From: Cheiracanthium punctorium
Taxonomy: Eukaryota; Arthropoda; Arachnida; Araneae; Cheiracanthiidae
DNA: 64,000 bases
Direction: 5' to 3'
Assembly: GCA_038373885.1 (NCBI GenBank)
Contig: JAWZYV010012252.1
Coordinates: 558,001-622,000 of the forward strand
Shown here: piece by piece, positions 1 to 10,599 of the stretch
Layout of the letters: each line of letters starts with the position of its first letter
Position numbering within the stretch: position 1 is the first letter of the stretch
Notes under the pieces: generated by a model
Databases searched by the model: none
Told to the model about the DNA's origin: nothing
The model's input: only the letters and a program-made list of their open reading frames with translations
Program-made: the position numbers and the translations under genes

Positions 1-377
1 ATGTTTGCGGTGGCGGGAAACTTTCGTTACAACCTAATAGTTATAGGTGTACGTTATAGGTGGAAAGTAGACTGAGCGTAAGTTAAATTTGATTAGAACG
101 TTCTATGGAAGTCGCAACTAAGACGGATGCGAGACGAAACAGATTTACATTTTATGGGATACGACGAAATTTTATTTAACATTACAATACTGCGATTTTG
201 CAACACAAGGCATGCCTATTTTTCAACTCTTGTCCATCCCTACCAGCGACGTTGATGCTTGAAGTCATAAATAAATTTTCGAGTGGTATGCATTGGAATC
301 TAATATATTTCTTTTTATGAAGAATATTAATTGAAAAGTGAATGATTTTCTTTTTACTTTGCTACCGATAAGTATTT
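1..377. other. AT-rich sequence, no feature recognised
   Basis: I see no ORF, repeat or RNA motif of note here. Confidence 0.5.
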
Positions 378-960
378 TATGTTAATCATATTTATTATTA
401 AAAAAACTGAAATAGGTTCATGGTTTCGTATTTCCGCTTCCGGGAATAAGAATTCAAAAGTACTAACGTTCACCAAAGAGGAAGATTGTTACCAATGGTC
501 GAGCGAGGTGCTGTTCTTTTAACATTACCGGATTGCCTGAAACACGGCTCATATCATGATACCAGATATTCAATATGCTGGTGGGGAACGTTCGTACTTT
601 GTAACTTTCTTGTAGAAATTCTTCTTGTTCTGCATTATGTTCTTAAATTCAGGCTTAAGTGCACCAAATTTCAAAAGTACCTCCCGAACCTAAACCTTCC
701 TTCCTCCTCTTTACATTCGTTGAAGTGCGGCAAGAAGGTTTTTATGAGAATCAAATTTATTATTCAAAAAACTGAAACAGGTTAATGGCTTCGTATTGCT
801 TCGTCCTGCAGTAAAAGTGTAGATATCGAAACGTCCAATGAGGAAGCTTGACATCAATGAATGAACGAGTGGGTCTTTTATCAATCCCCGCGTTTGCCTC
901 AAACGCGGTTTATATCTTGAAACCTCTACACACATAGAGCTAGCTTATAGACACACAGCA
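378..960. repeat. Diverged tandem duplication, period about 360 bp
   Basis: Two related segments lie head to tail. The stretch beginning near 378 (a run of AAAAAACTGAAA, then GGTT and TTTCGTATT) reappears near 739 with substitutions and continues through a 'GAGGAAG' block in both. The second copy ends near 960. Open frames across it (99 and 74 codons) match nothing I recognise and are not conserved between copies, so I treat it as non-coding. Confidence 0.5.
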
Positions 961-1261
961 TGCGGGATTATAGCACCATTTTATTCTAAGATACCAGAAG
1001 TTGTACAAAACGTACACTGCTCAAAACAAGGATATTGTAAGTTTTATATAAAATAAAGATACAATAGATTTTTTTTTGCCGAAAATGGAAGAAGAGAATC
1101 ACAAATGCAAATTGTTTCTGATTTTCAAACTGTGGAGTATGCTAATTTTGAGTTCGATGTCAAAAACTTCGCTTCAGCGGCAGCGAATGAAATTGGACTT
1201 TCAACTGAATAAAATACAATCAAGACAACGATGATCGGCATTCATTGACTGCTTTGTTTCG

Positions 1262-2723
1262 ATGAGTACGATTTCTCATCGAAGTCATTTAACCGATTCA
1301 GAAGCTTGGAGAGTTGTCGGTAGGTTAGAAGGGGGCCAAACTCAAGCCGAAGTAGCGCAAGCCATTGGAGTGTCACAAAGTGTGAATTCCAGGATCTGGA
1401 ACCGGTTTTTGGCGACTGGAATTGCAGGCCGAAGACCAGGGCAAGGTCGTAGATGGGCAACAATGCCCAATGAAGATCGTTATTTTGTGTTAACGGCTCG
1501 GAGACACCGTAATATGAACGCTACTCTTCTCCACCAACACTTTCGCTCGGCTACTGGCACCAAGGTTTCAACTCAAACCGGCTCCATGGTGTAGGTGTGT
1601 ATGCTCGCCGACCGATGGTATGAGTTCGACCAAAACCTCCTAGATATAGAAAGCCTTACCACAGCTACGTCACCGAGCTTTGACGTCATCATTTGGCCTA
1701 CATTTAAAAGTTTGATAAAATAAATAAATTAAAAATTTCTGGTGAATTTACCCATGATTGGCAATATTTTAATAACTTGAGATAAAAAGTATAATTTTAC
1801 GACAAATGGCAGTTTTTAACCATAACAAATTAGGTAATGTGATTAGGAAATAGATCATACTGAATAATTTTGTATGAGAAAGATATTTTAATTTTAATGT
1901 TTAATATGAGATATTTTCTAATATTTGTAGTATTTACCAGAAATTTTTAATTTATTCATTTTATCACATTCAAACTTTTAAACGTAGGCCAAATGATGAC
2001 GTCAAAGCTCGGTGACGTAGCTGTGGTAAGACTTTCTATATCTAGGAGGTTTTAGTTAGACTAACATCAAGGCATCGTCGTGACCGCAGGGAGTGGGCAA
2101 CAGAGCAAGTGAAATGGAGGAGAAATGAATGGAGCAATGTTCTTCTTTTCTGACGAGTCCCGTTTTTCAGTTCATCCTGATAATAGGCGTATTTTCATCT
2201 GGAAGGACCGTGGCAGTAGGAATAATCCCGCGTTCGTGCACGAAAGTGACAGCTTTGGCGGTGGGGGAGTGTTGGTGTATGGTGGCATCTCCATTGACGG
2301 GCGCACAGACCTCTACATCATTCGAGATGGACCTCTGACTAGTCGCCGATATAGGCATGAGATCCTCAGACCTATTGTAGTCCCTTACGCTGCAGCAATC
2401 GGAGATCACTTCATTTTAATGGACGATAACTTCAGGCCACATTGTGCTAACCTGGTGGAGGATTTCCTATTCGAGGAAGGAATCGTACGAATGGAATGGC
2501 GAGCGTGTTCTCCAGACATGAATCCAATAGACACGTTTGGGACGCTCTGGGAAGACGAGTTGCTGGCCGCCAACCACCCCCACAAACTCTCCAAGAACTG
2601 GAAAGAGCTCTTCTGGAAGAGTGGGACAGAATACCCCAACTCGTGATTAATAGGCTCATTGACTCCATGCCTCAAATGTGTTCAACGTTGCTGGCCGTCC
2701 GTGGAAACCATACCCCCTACTGA
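1262..2723 (+). pseudogene. Tc1-family transposase, disrupted
   Basis: The 110-codon first part has the paired-like helix-turn-helix of Tc1 transposases, with GRLEGGQTQAEVAQAIGVSQ as the recognition-domain signature and GRRPGQGRR as the linker. The 3' part (2125-2646) has the DDE core: FFSDESRF gives the first aspartate and MDDNFRPH the second. The coding frame is broken at least four times: a small deletion and stop near 1594, a MITE at 1631-2054, a frameshift near 2145, and a frameshift near 2530. At 2530 the third catalytic position reads NPID and the C-terminus (HVWDALGRRVAG to the end near 2723) continues in another frame. The family role is cut-and-paste transposition at TA sites; this copy cannot make a working protein. 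Confidence 0.93.
1631..2054. mobile_element. MITE family A, copy A1, nested in the Tc1 transposase
   Basis: A 424-bp foldback element with long arms of roughly 70 bp. The left arm starts at the CAAAACCTCCTAG motif and the right arm ends CTAGGAGGTTTTA. Flanks GTTCGAC (1624-1630) and GTTAGAC (2055-2061) form a 7-bp duplication with one mismatch. Each arm contains TGACGTCA. The interior is A/T rich with no coding capacity. Confidence 0.9.
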
Positions 2724-2940
2724 AAATGATTTCCTGTGAAGAAAACACCTTTTCTTATTCTTTTTTTCTCATATGCACAAATTGTGTTTTCTTTCCTTTT
2801 CTACACAAATGCTCAATAAAATGCATTTTTTTCTGGCAAACATGTGTCATTTATTCGCATATAACCTATTACGTCTGTCGACCATGTATCAATCAGCTAA
2901 AAAGTTTCCCTATATCCTTTAATTGTTTTGAGCAGTGTAG

Positions 2941-3056
2941 TTAATTACACGCCCAGTATTGTTTGCAGCTATGTATATTCCAAGTCGAAAATTACTGGTA
3001 AAAAGAGAAAAGTGGTTAATTATACTCCGTAAAGATTGGCATCTCTGTATGGATTA
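2941..3056. repeat. MITE family C, one arm only
   Basis: Contains the family C right-arm signature (AAAAGTGGTTAATTATACTCC followed by an interrupted GGCA end). The opposite arm is degenerate. Called by similarity to the complete copies at 23951-24130 and 28279-28461. Confidence 0.45.
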
Positions 3057-3231
3057 TTATGCATGGAAAAGCCATATTTGGTAGTCACCAAAGTATTGCT
3101 GTAAATCACCAATTTTTTGCTGTCATGAATTTAAATGTAATAAATAAATGCTTACTCCCGTATGTTGTTATTCTTGTTTTGTCATACATGGAAGATAATT
3201 TTTTCGAATAGAAAAAATACTTCCTATAATT

Positions 3232-3393
3232 CATAGCTGCCAACCTTCCCGATTGCTTCGGGAGATTTCCCACAACAATTTTTAAACAGTTTTATTTTCC
3301 ATTAATTTTTTGGCGTTAGTTTAAGCATGAATTGCTAGGTAAAAGTTAGTGGTGGGAAATCTCCCGAAGAAATCGGAAAGGTTGGCAGCTATG
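3232..3393. mobile_element. MITE family B, copy B1
   Basis: A 162-bp foldback whose ends CATAGCTGCC and GGCAGCTATG are reverse complements, with arms continuing about 50 bp (CTTCGGGAGATTTCCCAC against GTGGGAAATCTCCCGAAG). It is flanked by a perfect 8-bp direct repeat CTATAATT at 3224-3231 and 3394-3401. No coding capacity. Confidence 0.9.
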
Positions 3394-3563
3394 CTATAAT
3401 TGTTTTTTTCTTCCTTATTTGCAGCATATATTCTGAATACATTTAATGATGAGCAAAATTTGTGATGCTTCATTTGTGCTGTTGTTGATGTTTTTATTAT
3501 TTAAGGCTAATATCGTTCATATTTTAATCTTTAATAAACTCCGTAACATAAAGCTTTCCCTTC

Positions 3564-3720
3564 GATGCCCGGGTTGTGTAGTGTTTAGAGAATCATATTC
3601 TTGTGCAGCATTGGTTCGGGTTCCTAGTTTCACCAATTAGGTGCCTCCATACTAAAGACGCCACTAATTCCGGCCCTAGCAGATGGTAGTGGCCAGCGCC
3701 TATAATCTAAATGGAAAAAA
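3564..3720 (+). mobile_element. tRNA-derived SINE (family S1)
   Basis: A Pol III type head reads GGGTTGTGTAGTGTTTAGAG (A-box like) and, about 40 bp on, GGTTCGGGTTCC (B-box like). The body ends GGCCAGCGCCTATAA and an A-rich tail. The element is bracketed by a 14-bp target duplication, AAAGCTTTCCCTTC (3550-3563) against AAAGCTTTCACTTC (3721-3734), one mismatch, as expected for LINE-driven insertion. The copy at 62.1 kb shares the 3' body. Confidence 0.85.
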
Positions 3721-3734
3721 AAAGCTTTCACTTC

Positions 3735-3975
3735 ATTAATTTCACAGATGCTACACTAGTGAGCAGAAATTAAGGATGAGATGAGAAAATTGTCAGTTAT
3801 AATTCGTTTTATTTCTTTTCTCCAATTTTTTGTTAACTTTTCCCATATTCAGTAGGCTGATGAAATTAAGGTGCTCTTCCCACTGATTTTACACCCTGAT
3901 GCGTTGCACTATGCCGCGCTGCAATTAAAAAAAAATGCTACGTCCTGAATTTTTAAGCAACAGTGTAGACATCAC
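3735..3975. other. No feature recognised
   Basis: AT-rich spacer between a SINE and a MITE fragment. Confidence 0.4.
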
Positions 3976-4100
3976 AGTTGCCAATCTTTGCGGAATATAA
4001 CTATCCACTCATTGTGAAGAGTAATTTTTGGCTTAGAATATGCATAAATTTATGAGTTAAACGTGTGGCCAAGTTGCCATAGAAAGAAAAGAATTTTCCA
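3976..4100. repeat. MITE family C, left arm fragment
   Basis: Begins with the family left end (GTTGCCAATCTTTGCGGAAT, then ATAACTATCCACT) and continues into TTTTTGGCTTAGAA, the same order as in the complete copy at 15198-15379. The right arm is missing, so the copy is truncated. Confidence 0.5.
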
Positions 4101-4349
4101 AGTAAGTATGCTGTACAATCTTTAAAGACGGAAATTTCTCTTGTAAATGAAAACATGGATGTGAGAGCATAACTTACTGCATGAATAAAATTACATTCAG
4201 ACAAAAAAACAACAGAAAAAAGGTGTCTATTTTCTATAGATGTAAAATTTTCTAAAGATGTTTTATGGCATTTCTTGAAAATATGCATCCATAAACCATC
4301 TCTCATGTATGTAAGAAACATCAAAACCGTACAAACTTTTGAAAAGATA

Positions 4350-5010
4350 TTTTTTTTCAACGGGCAGGCACATGTCGATTAGGTACTGTCCAGTACAACT
4401 GCCTGAAGGAATTGTGGCTATTTTATTATGGGGACACCCAGAGGGCGGCCAGCATTACCAATACCTCCTGGATACAGTAAGCCTGAGAACAGAAACTTTT
4501 ACGTCATTATTAGGTCCACTGAAATGACGTCATCATGGTTGTGTTTTCACAAAATAAAAGTATTTATAATTTCTGGTAAATACTACAAATATTAGAGAAT
4601 ATCCTTATTTAAAGATAAAAATTGAAATATCTTTCTGATACAAAATAATTCATTATGACCTATTTCTGCGTCATATGATATAATTAGAGATGGTTAAAAG
4701 TTGTCCTTTGTAGTAAAATTAAACTTTCTATCATAAATCTTTAAAATGGTTTATGCATGAGTAAATTCACCACAAATTTTAAATAGTTTTAGTTTGTGAA
4801 AATAAAACTGTGATAACGTCAATTTAGAGGACCTACTACTGTCACAAAAGTTCCTATTCTCAGGATTTCTGCATTTAGGAGGTGTTGGCATTACCCCCTG
4901 TGAAGGGACGGGCAAGTTAACATCCATGGCCAAGCTGGGACCCGGACCCAAAACCTGATAGAATGGATCTTAAGCCACTACACATGATCATCTGGGCAGC
5001 CTTTTTTTTG
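4350..5010 (-). mobile_element. tRNA-derived SINE (family S2), split by a nested MITE
   Basis: On the minus strand the head lies near 4960-5005 (TAGTGGCTTAAGATCC as A box, GGTCCGGGTCCCAG as B box). The 3' body continues across the inserted MITE (4459-4887) to a poly-T (poly-A in element sense) at about 4350-4357. The body matches the intact copy at 11376-11606 on both sides of the insertion (for example CCTGAAGGAATTGTGG and CCCCCTGTGAAGGGACGG), so that copy serves as the empty site. Confidence 0.8.
4459..4887. mobile_element. MITE family A, copy A2, nested in a SINE
   Basis: A 429-bp foldback running from CAATACCTCC to GGAGGTGTTG with a perfect 7-bp target duplication GCATTAC at 4452-4458 and 4888-4894. 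It belongs to the same sub-type as the copy at 28977-29404 (arms carrying CTGAGAACAGAAACTTTTAC). The homologous SINE at 11.4 kb lacks it. Confidence 0.93.
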
Positions 5011-5029
5011 AAGTGCGGTATGAGTTATC

Positions 5030-5186
5030 CAGAGCTGTCAACTGCGCTGTAATATCATTAACCGCATTTCCTGAACAATACGTCTTCTTACTATTATTTT
5101 ACCCTCCGGCACGTAGCTATAGTCTAAGGAAAATGTTACTGTTTGGAAAAGTGGTTAATTATAAGTCGGAGAAGTTAGCAACTCTG
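5030..5186. mobile_element. MITE family C, copy C3
   Basis: A 157-bp foldback with ends CAGAGCTGTCAACTG and AGTTAGCAACTCTG and the inner family motif AAAAGTGGTTAATTATA. The target duplication is not clear. Confidence 0.65.
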
Positions 5187-5384
5187 ATATTCTTATCCAT
5201 TGAATTTCGGTTGTGTTTCTAACAGTCATATTATGAAAATATTAGGGAAGCTGCTTCCGATTTTATGTTTATGTACTGATGAATTCATTTCACGTAATTT
5301 ATATTTCAAATATATCTTTACATAAATGAAATTGTTTACGACGATGAAGCAATCCCCCCACCCCTCACCCCAGCAACAATTTAA

Positions 5385-5638
5385 CCTTTTTCACTCCGAA
5401 TTATATTTCAATTTTGCCACCAACAGAAATTTTAGGCGTGCTATTTGAAATTTACTCTTAAAATAACTTAACAATTATTACTTTTACAGTTTTAAATTAC
5501 CTGGAGGAAGCTCAAATTGAGGATTTTGTGTCAATAACGCTTGCGGGACATTGAGACGATCATCTTTCAGGGTGATGCAAAGAAACTCCGGAGATAAATA
5601 CTGATGTCGAGTGACACTCGACGTAGGAGATTAAAGGG
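5385..5638. mobile_element. Possible TTAA-type MITE
   Basis: Flanked by TTAA at 5381-5384 and 5639-5642. Left end CCTTTTTCACTCC and right end GGAGATTAAAGG are weak inverted repeats. Just inside the right end is a palindrome GTCGAGTGACACTCGAC (5605-5621). The pattern recalls piggyBac-type TTAA elements in arthropods, but the arms are too diverged for certainty. Confidence 0.4.
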
Positions 5639-5642
5639 TTAA

Positions 5643-7959
5643 CCCAATATTGAATCCTTGCTTAACCAGCAAGCTATCATCTATGAAATGATGCAACGGA
5701 GAAAAAAACCTCCTTCTTTAACCAGGATTACTCTGCCGCATGGGTCTTTGAATGCCCTGCCTGAACGATGGTCAAAGAAGGAGAGTGTTCTCCGTTGAAA
5801 CTCTTCGCTGATCAGAGGGAGCCGGTTACACACTGCTTCAATTCCAGAATGAAGAACTCATCTCTGTCAAGATTGTTTGTCATATTCATAAGAGACGAAA
5901 ATCATAGTTCCCTTATTCGATCGATAAATGCTATAATTTTCATTTTTTATGCGAAAAAACTCATCTTTACTATTTCAATCCTTTCATGAGGAGTTTCCTA
6001 ATGCGTCAGAAATTATATTTAGATTCTATTTAAAAGATAAATGCCTGTAATAGTATACAAGTGACTTTAAAGCAACGTTTAGTGAACGAAAGACACTTTT
6101 TTTTTCCTTTTGTAAGTTCAGAATGTTGATGAATACTTTTATGCAAATTGATTTAGCTTTTAAAAGAAAAAAAAAAAAAACGATATTATGAATAGATTAC
6201 CTGCTAAAGAAATAAGAGCATGTAACTGAAAACCAAAAGTTATAATGTCCATTAAACAAAAGGCTGAAGCTCTATCCTAATAATAAATGACAACAATATT
6301 ACAATAATTAATAGTTTTTATTCAGTTTGTTGAGAAAGTTAATTAACTCTGTGGTAATTGAATATTTTATGCATGTAATGTAAGCACAAATTTATTTAAA
6401 ATATTTCTTTTAGTTACTTATGCACTCAGAAGTTTAACAGTTTCTGAAAAGCCAAGAAAAAATAGTTTGAACTCGCTTCTTGAATCTATAGGTAAGTCAT
6501 TTTTACTCGTAATTTGCTACTTTATTCATTGCTATTGTGATAGCAGGTTTTTCATTACCAGTTACTTCAAAACGAAACACTATATTCTTGAAATACAATC
6601 TCTTTTCAAGAATCTACGTTTACTAAACTTCATTTACTAAACTTCGACATCAGTCTTACAATCTACGTTTACTAAACTTCGTAGGATATGAATGATAGTC
6701 CGAAGTTTTTATGTACGAATAAATTATTTAGAAAAATGCGCTCATACTCTAAAATAAGCTTTTATTTATTGTTTAGTGTATACAGCGTCATGAAATGGTC
6801 TACCGTAATTATTTTCATCAAGAGAGGAATAAGCGAATCCACCTTAAGAAACACTTCTACATTAATAACAACTTGCTGTAAGAGTTGCTACTAAGAATAC
6901 TCGCTAATTCGAAAATACATTGAAATTTGATTTCTCAAGCTTTTGATTTGATGCATGTGGAAGGTAGAATATACCTGCCATAAATTTTGAACATCAGTGA
7001 CTTTATATTGATCGCTTGGTATCAAATGCACTCGATTAAAGCAAGTTGAACATAATAAACGCATATTTCAAAATTCTGTCCCTGATACAGTTATGTAGTT
7101 TATGAAGAAGTTTATTTCATTCATTATATCATTAAAATGCTATTATAAATGACGCCTTAATATCGTGATCATTGTAGTAAAGCATTTATTAAATAAATAT
7201 TCTTTCAAACATTATTTTACCTTATCACAGCTTTAAAGATAACCTATTCCTGGACTATTTGCATAATGAGAAAAATTTCTTAGTTCTGACTTTTTTATTA
7301 ATCTCATTTTAAATTATATTCAAAAAACTTCACGCTATAAAAACACGTTATGAGTAATTTTAACATTTCAAAAAAAGAGTAAATATTCATCGTCTTCCCT
7401 CAAAGTTATAAGAAAATTCAGTTTTGTTGGTTCATTTCTTTTAATTTAACCTATAAAATAACAGTCAGTGGAAAACTCTCGAATATTCTCAGACTAAGAA
7501 TCATAATAAATAGAATTCATTACTTTTTCTCAAAGGCTTTAAACATAAAAAAATAGGAAGTATTATCACTGCCATAATCTTTTCCTCGCTTTTGTTATCG
7601 ATTTGATATCATATCATCAGTATTGTTGAAACTCTTGTGGGCTTGATGAGGTAAGCAAGTTCTTCCACGAATTTTTATCTTTTGAGCATGGCATTTATTT
7701 TAAACTGCACAATGAGTGGCAATAAATATATTTTCAATATTCATTTTTTGTCGAGAGCACAAAGGAAATTTTCTAAAAGAATTACTGCATTTTATCGGAG
7801 GAAATTAGAGAGAGCAGCAGCGGACGGATGGAATGTGTTGTATTATATATTTAGATTTTAAAAGGTTGTTTGCTGAAGTAACTCAATGCGTCCTATTCCT
7901 TTGAATATAGTTAACTAAACAATGCAACAATAAGTGCGTGGCAGCTACATTAAAAAAAT
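5643..7959. other. 2.3 kb AT-rich spacer, nothing recognised
   Basis: Contains only short unconserved frames. A small local repeat of TCTACGTTTACTAAACTTC occurs near 6612 and 6661. I see no exon-like conservation, RNA gene or transposon end. Confidence 0.45.
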
Positions 7960-8094
7960 CATACTTGCCAACTCTCCCGTTTTAAGAAAGTTTTCCTTTC
8001 GATTAAAAGTTTGGACTCATTTTGAGAATAAATTGCTAAATAGAAGTTTGTGGTGGAAAATCCTCAGAAAAAATTCGAAGAGTCGGCAGCTATG
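7960..8094. mobile_element. MITE family B, copy B2 (diverged)
   Basis: Ends CATACTTGCCAACTC and GAGTCGGCAGCTATG. The interior shares GTTTGTGGTGGAAAATCC with other B copies. Flanks AAAAAT and TGAAAT match at 4 of 6 positions, consistent with a decayed 6-bp duplication. Confidence 0.65.
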
Positions 8095-8540
8095 TGAAAT
8101 GCACGTTTCTTCAAAAACTTGCGGATCCGTTTTGTTGCTGCTGTTTCTAATGCATTTTGGCAATCGCGGAGGCGTGCCAGATCCTCCGTATAGGACGGCG
8201 ATGAACGAAATGGAGCGGCTTTCATTTGGATGAGCCCCAGTGTGAGGAAGACCGTCTTAGCTTGGGTTCCCCTAATTTTGAACCAGTTCCAGATGAGGGA
8301 CCAACCACATGAAATTGGCACTCCCAGAGGAATCGTTTGAACATGGAAGACATTGGATCCACGATGGATTTTAGGTGAACTAGCTCCCATTACCGTGCAC
8401 GGTCCCACAACAGTCCAGCCGAGAGAGGAATCCACCCTCCCAAGCACTGGCCAAGACGGTGCTGCTTCACTTTCCGTGTTCTTACGGTAACGGGTTTTAG
8501 GACTAGGCCACTGTGGCCACTTATGGAGCTGTTCTAAAAA
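8095..8540. repeat. Dispersed repeat R, copy R1
   Basis: About 440 bp of higher GC than its surroundings. It matches, in inverted orientation, the sequence at 16540-16905: shared stretches include CTAATTTTGAACCA, GAGCCCCAGTG, CCAGAGGAATCGTTT (with CCAGAGGTATCGTTT in the other) and CCAAGCACT. The minus strand has a 162-codon open frame (8064-8552), but the partner copy has stops in the same frame, so I read this as a repeat with an accidental or decayed frame, not a gene. Confidence 0.7.
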
Positions 8541-8561
8541 TGATGAATGCATAAGGATGTT

Positions 8562-9122
8562 AAAATTTTGAAAATTGAAAGAAAAAAGAAAGTCTAATTA
8601 GAATATTTGCTAATAACTGATATATTCATAAAAATTCTTAAATTTCATCAGTTTAGCTTTATAGTGTTTAAGAATAACGTTTCGCTTTATAGAGCACAAT
8701 ATCAAAAATAAGGAAAAGTAAATTCAGCTAATATCACTTGTGAAGGTATGTGCTCTAGATTTTGATTATTTAACATAATAAAGCTCTCAAGGATTTGGTT
8801 ATAGTGAAAACATTTGGAAACTTTCGCATGGCAATACCCATGCGAAATTTTCAAAATTTTGAAAATTGAAAGAAAAAAGATAGTATAATTAGAATATTTG
8901 CTAATAACTGATATATTCATTAAAATTCTTAAATTTCATCCGTTTAGCTTTATAGTGTTTAAGAATAATGTTTAGCTTTATAGAGCACAATATGAAAAGT
9001 AATGAAAGGCAAATATTACTTGTGAATGTATGTGCTCTAGATTTTGATTATTTAACATATTAAAGCTCTCACGGATTTGGTTATAGTGAAAACATTTGGA
9101 AACTTTCGCATGGCAATACCCA
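8562..9122. repeat. Recent tandem duplication, period about 290 bp
   Basis: Copy 1 (8562-8851) and copy 2 (8852-9122) are nearly identical head-to-tail repeats. Both contain TTGAAAGAAAAAAGA, TTTAGCTTTATAGTGTTTAA and TATGTGCTCTAGATTTTGAT and end at CTTTCGCATGGCAATACCCA. A few substitutions and a short deletion separate them. The junction holds a palindrome, GCATGGCAATACCCATGC. Confidence 0.88.
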
Positions 9123-9443
9123 CTATACTCCTGCAGAAATTGATCAGCTCACTGAGAACCCATAAAGGGCCATGGAATGATCAAGTAACGTGTTTCGCTG
9201 TCGTCGTTGCTTTATTATGTTAAATAATCAAAAAAAGAATAATGCTAGAGACCAATAATTTCGCAGTAGAAAAGAAATGAAGTTAGGTGAACGTGTCCAC
9301 ATTCGCTGACGATAACGCTAATATCTGTTACTGCATACGTTTATCTTTTCCCTGTGATGTCATTGGTCCTTTACAATGCTGTACTTTGTAAAGTTTTACG
9401 TCGCCAGTTTTCGTTACAAGCGAACTAATGCAGCGTCATTTAT
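9123..9443. other. No feature recognised
   Basis: Spacer between the 290-bp duplication and MITE A3. Confidence 0.4.
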
Positions 9444-9869
9444 CAAGCCTCCTATACATAGAAAGCCTTCCAACTTCTACATCGTCAAGCTTTAACGTCA
9501 CCACTAAGACTAAATTTAAAAGTTTTATTTTCACAAACTAAAACTATTAAAAATTTCTGGTGAATTTACCCATGAATAGCAATATTTTAATAATTTGAGA
9601 TAAAAAATTTAATTTTACGAGAAATGACAGTTTTTAATCATGACTAATTAGATAGTATGTTACGAAAATAGAACATAATGAGTAATTTTGTATGTGAAAG
9701 GTATTTTAATTTTAATGTTTAATTTAAGATATTTTCTCATTCGCAGCATTCACCAGAGATTTTTGGTAGTTTTATTTTGTGAAATGAAAATTTTAACTGT
9801 ATGCCTAATGATGACGTCAAAGCTTGGTGACGTACAAGTTGTAAGGCTTTCTACATCTAGAAAAGGTTG
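9444..9869. mobile_element. MITE family A, copy A3
   Basis: About 426 bp from CAAGCCTCCTATACATAG to CATCTAGAAAAGGTTG. Arms keep AAGCTTTAACGTCACC on the left and GATGACGTCAAAGCTTGG on the right. Termini are more degraded than in A2 and A5. Flanks CATTTAT and CATATCT match poorly. Confidence 0.78.
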
Positions 9870-9886
9870 CATATCTGCACAGCCGC

Positions 9887-10272
9887 CAACACCACCCAGT
9901 TTGAGAAAGTCTAAACAACTCCCCAAGCTTTGACGTCATCACTAGGCTGCATTTAAAATTATAATGTTCACAAAATAAAACTATTAAAATTTTGTGAATT
10001 TACCTAAGAATAAAAATATTTTAATAATTTGAGAAAAAAATATAATTTATGACAAATGGCAGTTTTTAACCATGAGTTATAGGATAAATTGAGAAGGAGA
10101 TAGATCAGAAAGAATAATTTTGTATGAGAAAGGTATTTTAGTTTTAATGTTTAAGATATTTTCTAATATTTGTTGCATTTACCAGAAATTTTAAATAGTT
10201 TAACTTTTCGAAAGTAAAAGTGTGATGACGTTGAAGCTTGAGGGATCAGGCTTCTATATATAAGAGGTGTTG
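9887..10272. mobile_element. MITE family A, copy A4
   Basis: Runs from CAACACCACCC to GAGGTGTTG, 386 bp, only 17 bp after A3. The left arm has AGCTTTGACGTCATCACTAG. I see no matching duplication around it, so it may have lost flanks or come from recombination with A3. Confidence 0.78.
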
Positions 10273-10329
10273 GCTAGCCACATTTCGCAACAGTATATTT
10301 TGCAAGTATGTTTTTCAATAAAGTAACCA

Positions 10330-10432
10330 CGCCCACCTCCAATCTTAAAAATTTTACTATATTCTAGAGCAAAAGTTACTGTTTATAAAAAGTGTTTCGT
10401 TGATTAAATTTCGGAATTGTTGGCAGGTATGT
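10330..10432. repeat. MITE family C relic
   Basis: Right-arm signature only: AAAAAGTGTTTCGTTGATTA, then CGGAATTGTTGGCAGGTATG near 10412-10431. Confidence 0.4.
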
Positions 10433-10599
10433 TTACAGGTTTTCAGCGAGCTGGAAGAGTATGTTTGAATATTTTTCTCTGAAACTTTGACTAAATGTTC
10501 TATTCTTTTAAATAATTACAATATTGAGCGCATGCCTTCACCTAATAATATCTGAAAAATCCCTTTTGGTTGTTTAAGCGGATAGGCCAATAGTGGTTC

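Larger units (their letters stand above)
1013..2939 (+). mobile_element. Complete but dead Tc1-type transposon carrying a nested MITE
   Basis: Both termini are visible. The 15-bp inverted repeat CACTGCTCAAAACAA at 1015-1029 is exactly reverse-complemented at 2923-2937, and each end is flanked by TA (1013-1014 and 2938-2939), the Tc1/mariner target duplication. Length is 1,923 bp, or about 1.5 kb once the MITE at 1631-2054 is subtracted, which is normal for Tc1. It encodes a broken transposase on the plus strand. The perfect ends beside a wrecked gene suggest a copy that decayed in place. Confidence 0.93.

Noticed and set aside
1262..1594. Stand-alone 110-aa DNA-binding protein
   Set aside because: The flanking terminal repeats and downstream DDE core show it is the 5' part of a broken Tc1 transposase.
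8064..8552. 162-codon minus-strand frame as a gene
   Set aside because: It lies in repeat R; the inverted partner at 16.5-16.9 kb has stops in the same frame and no known domain appears.
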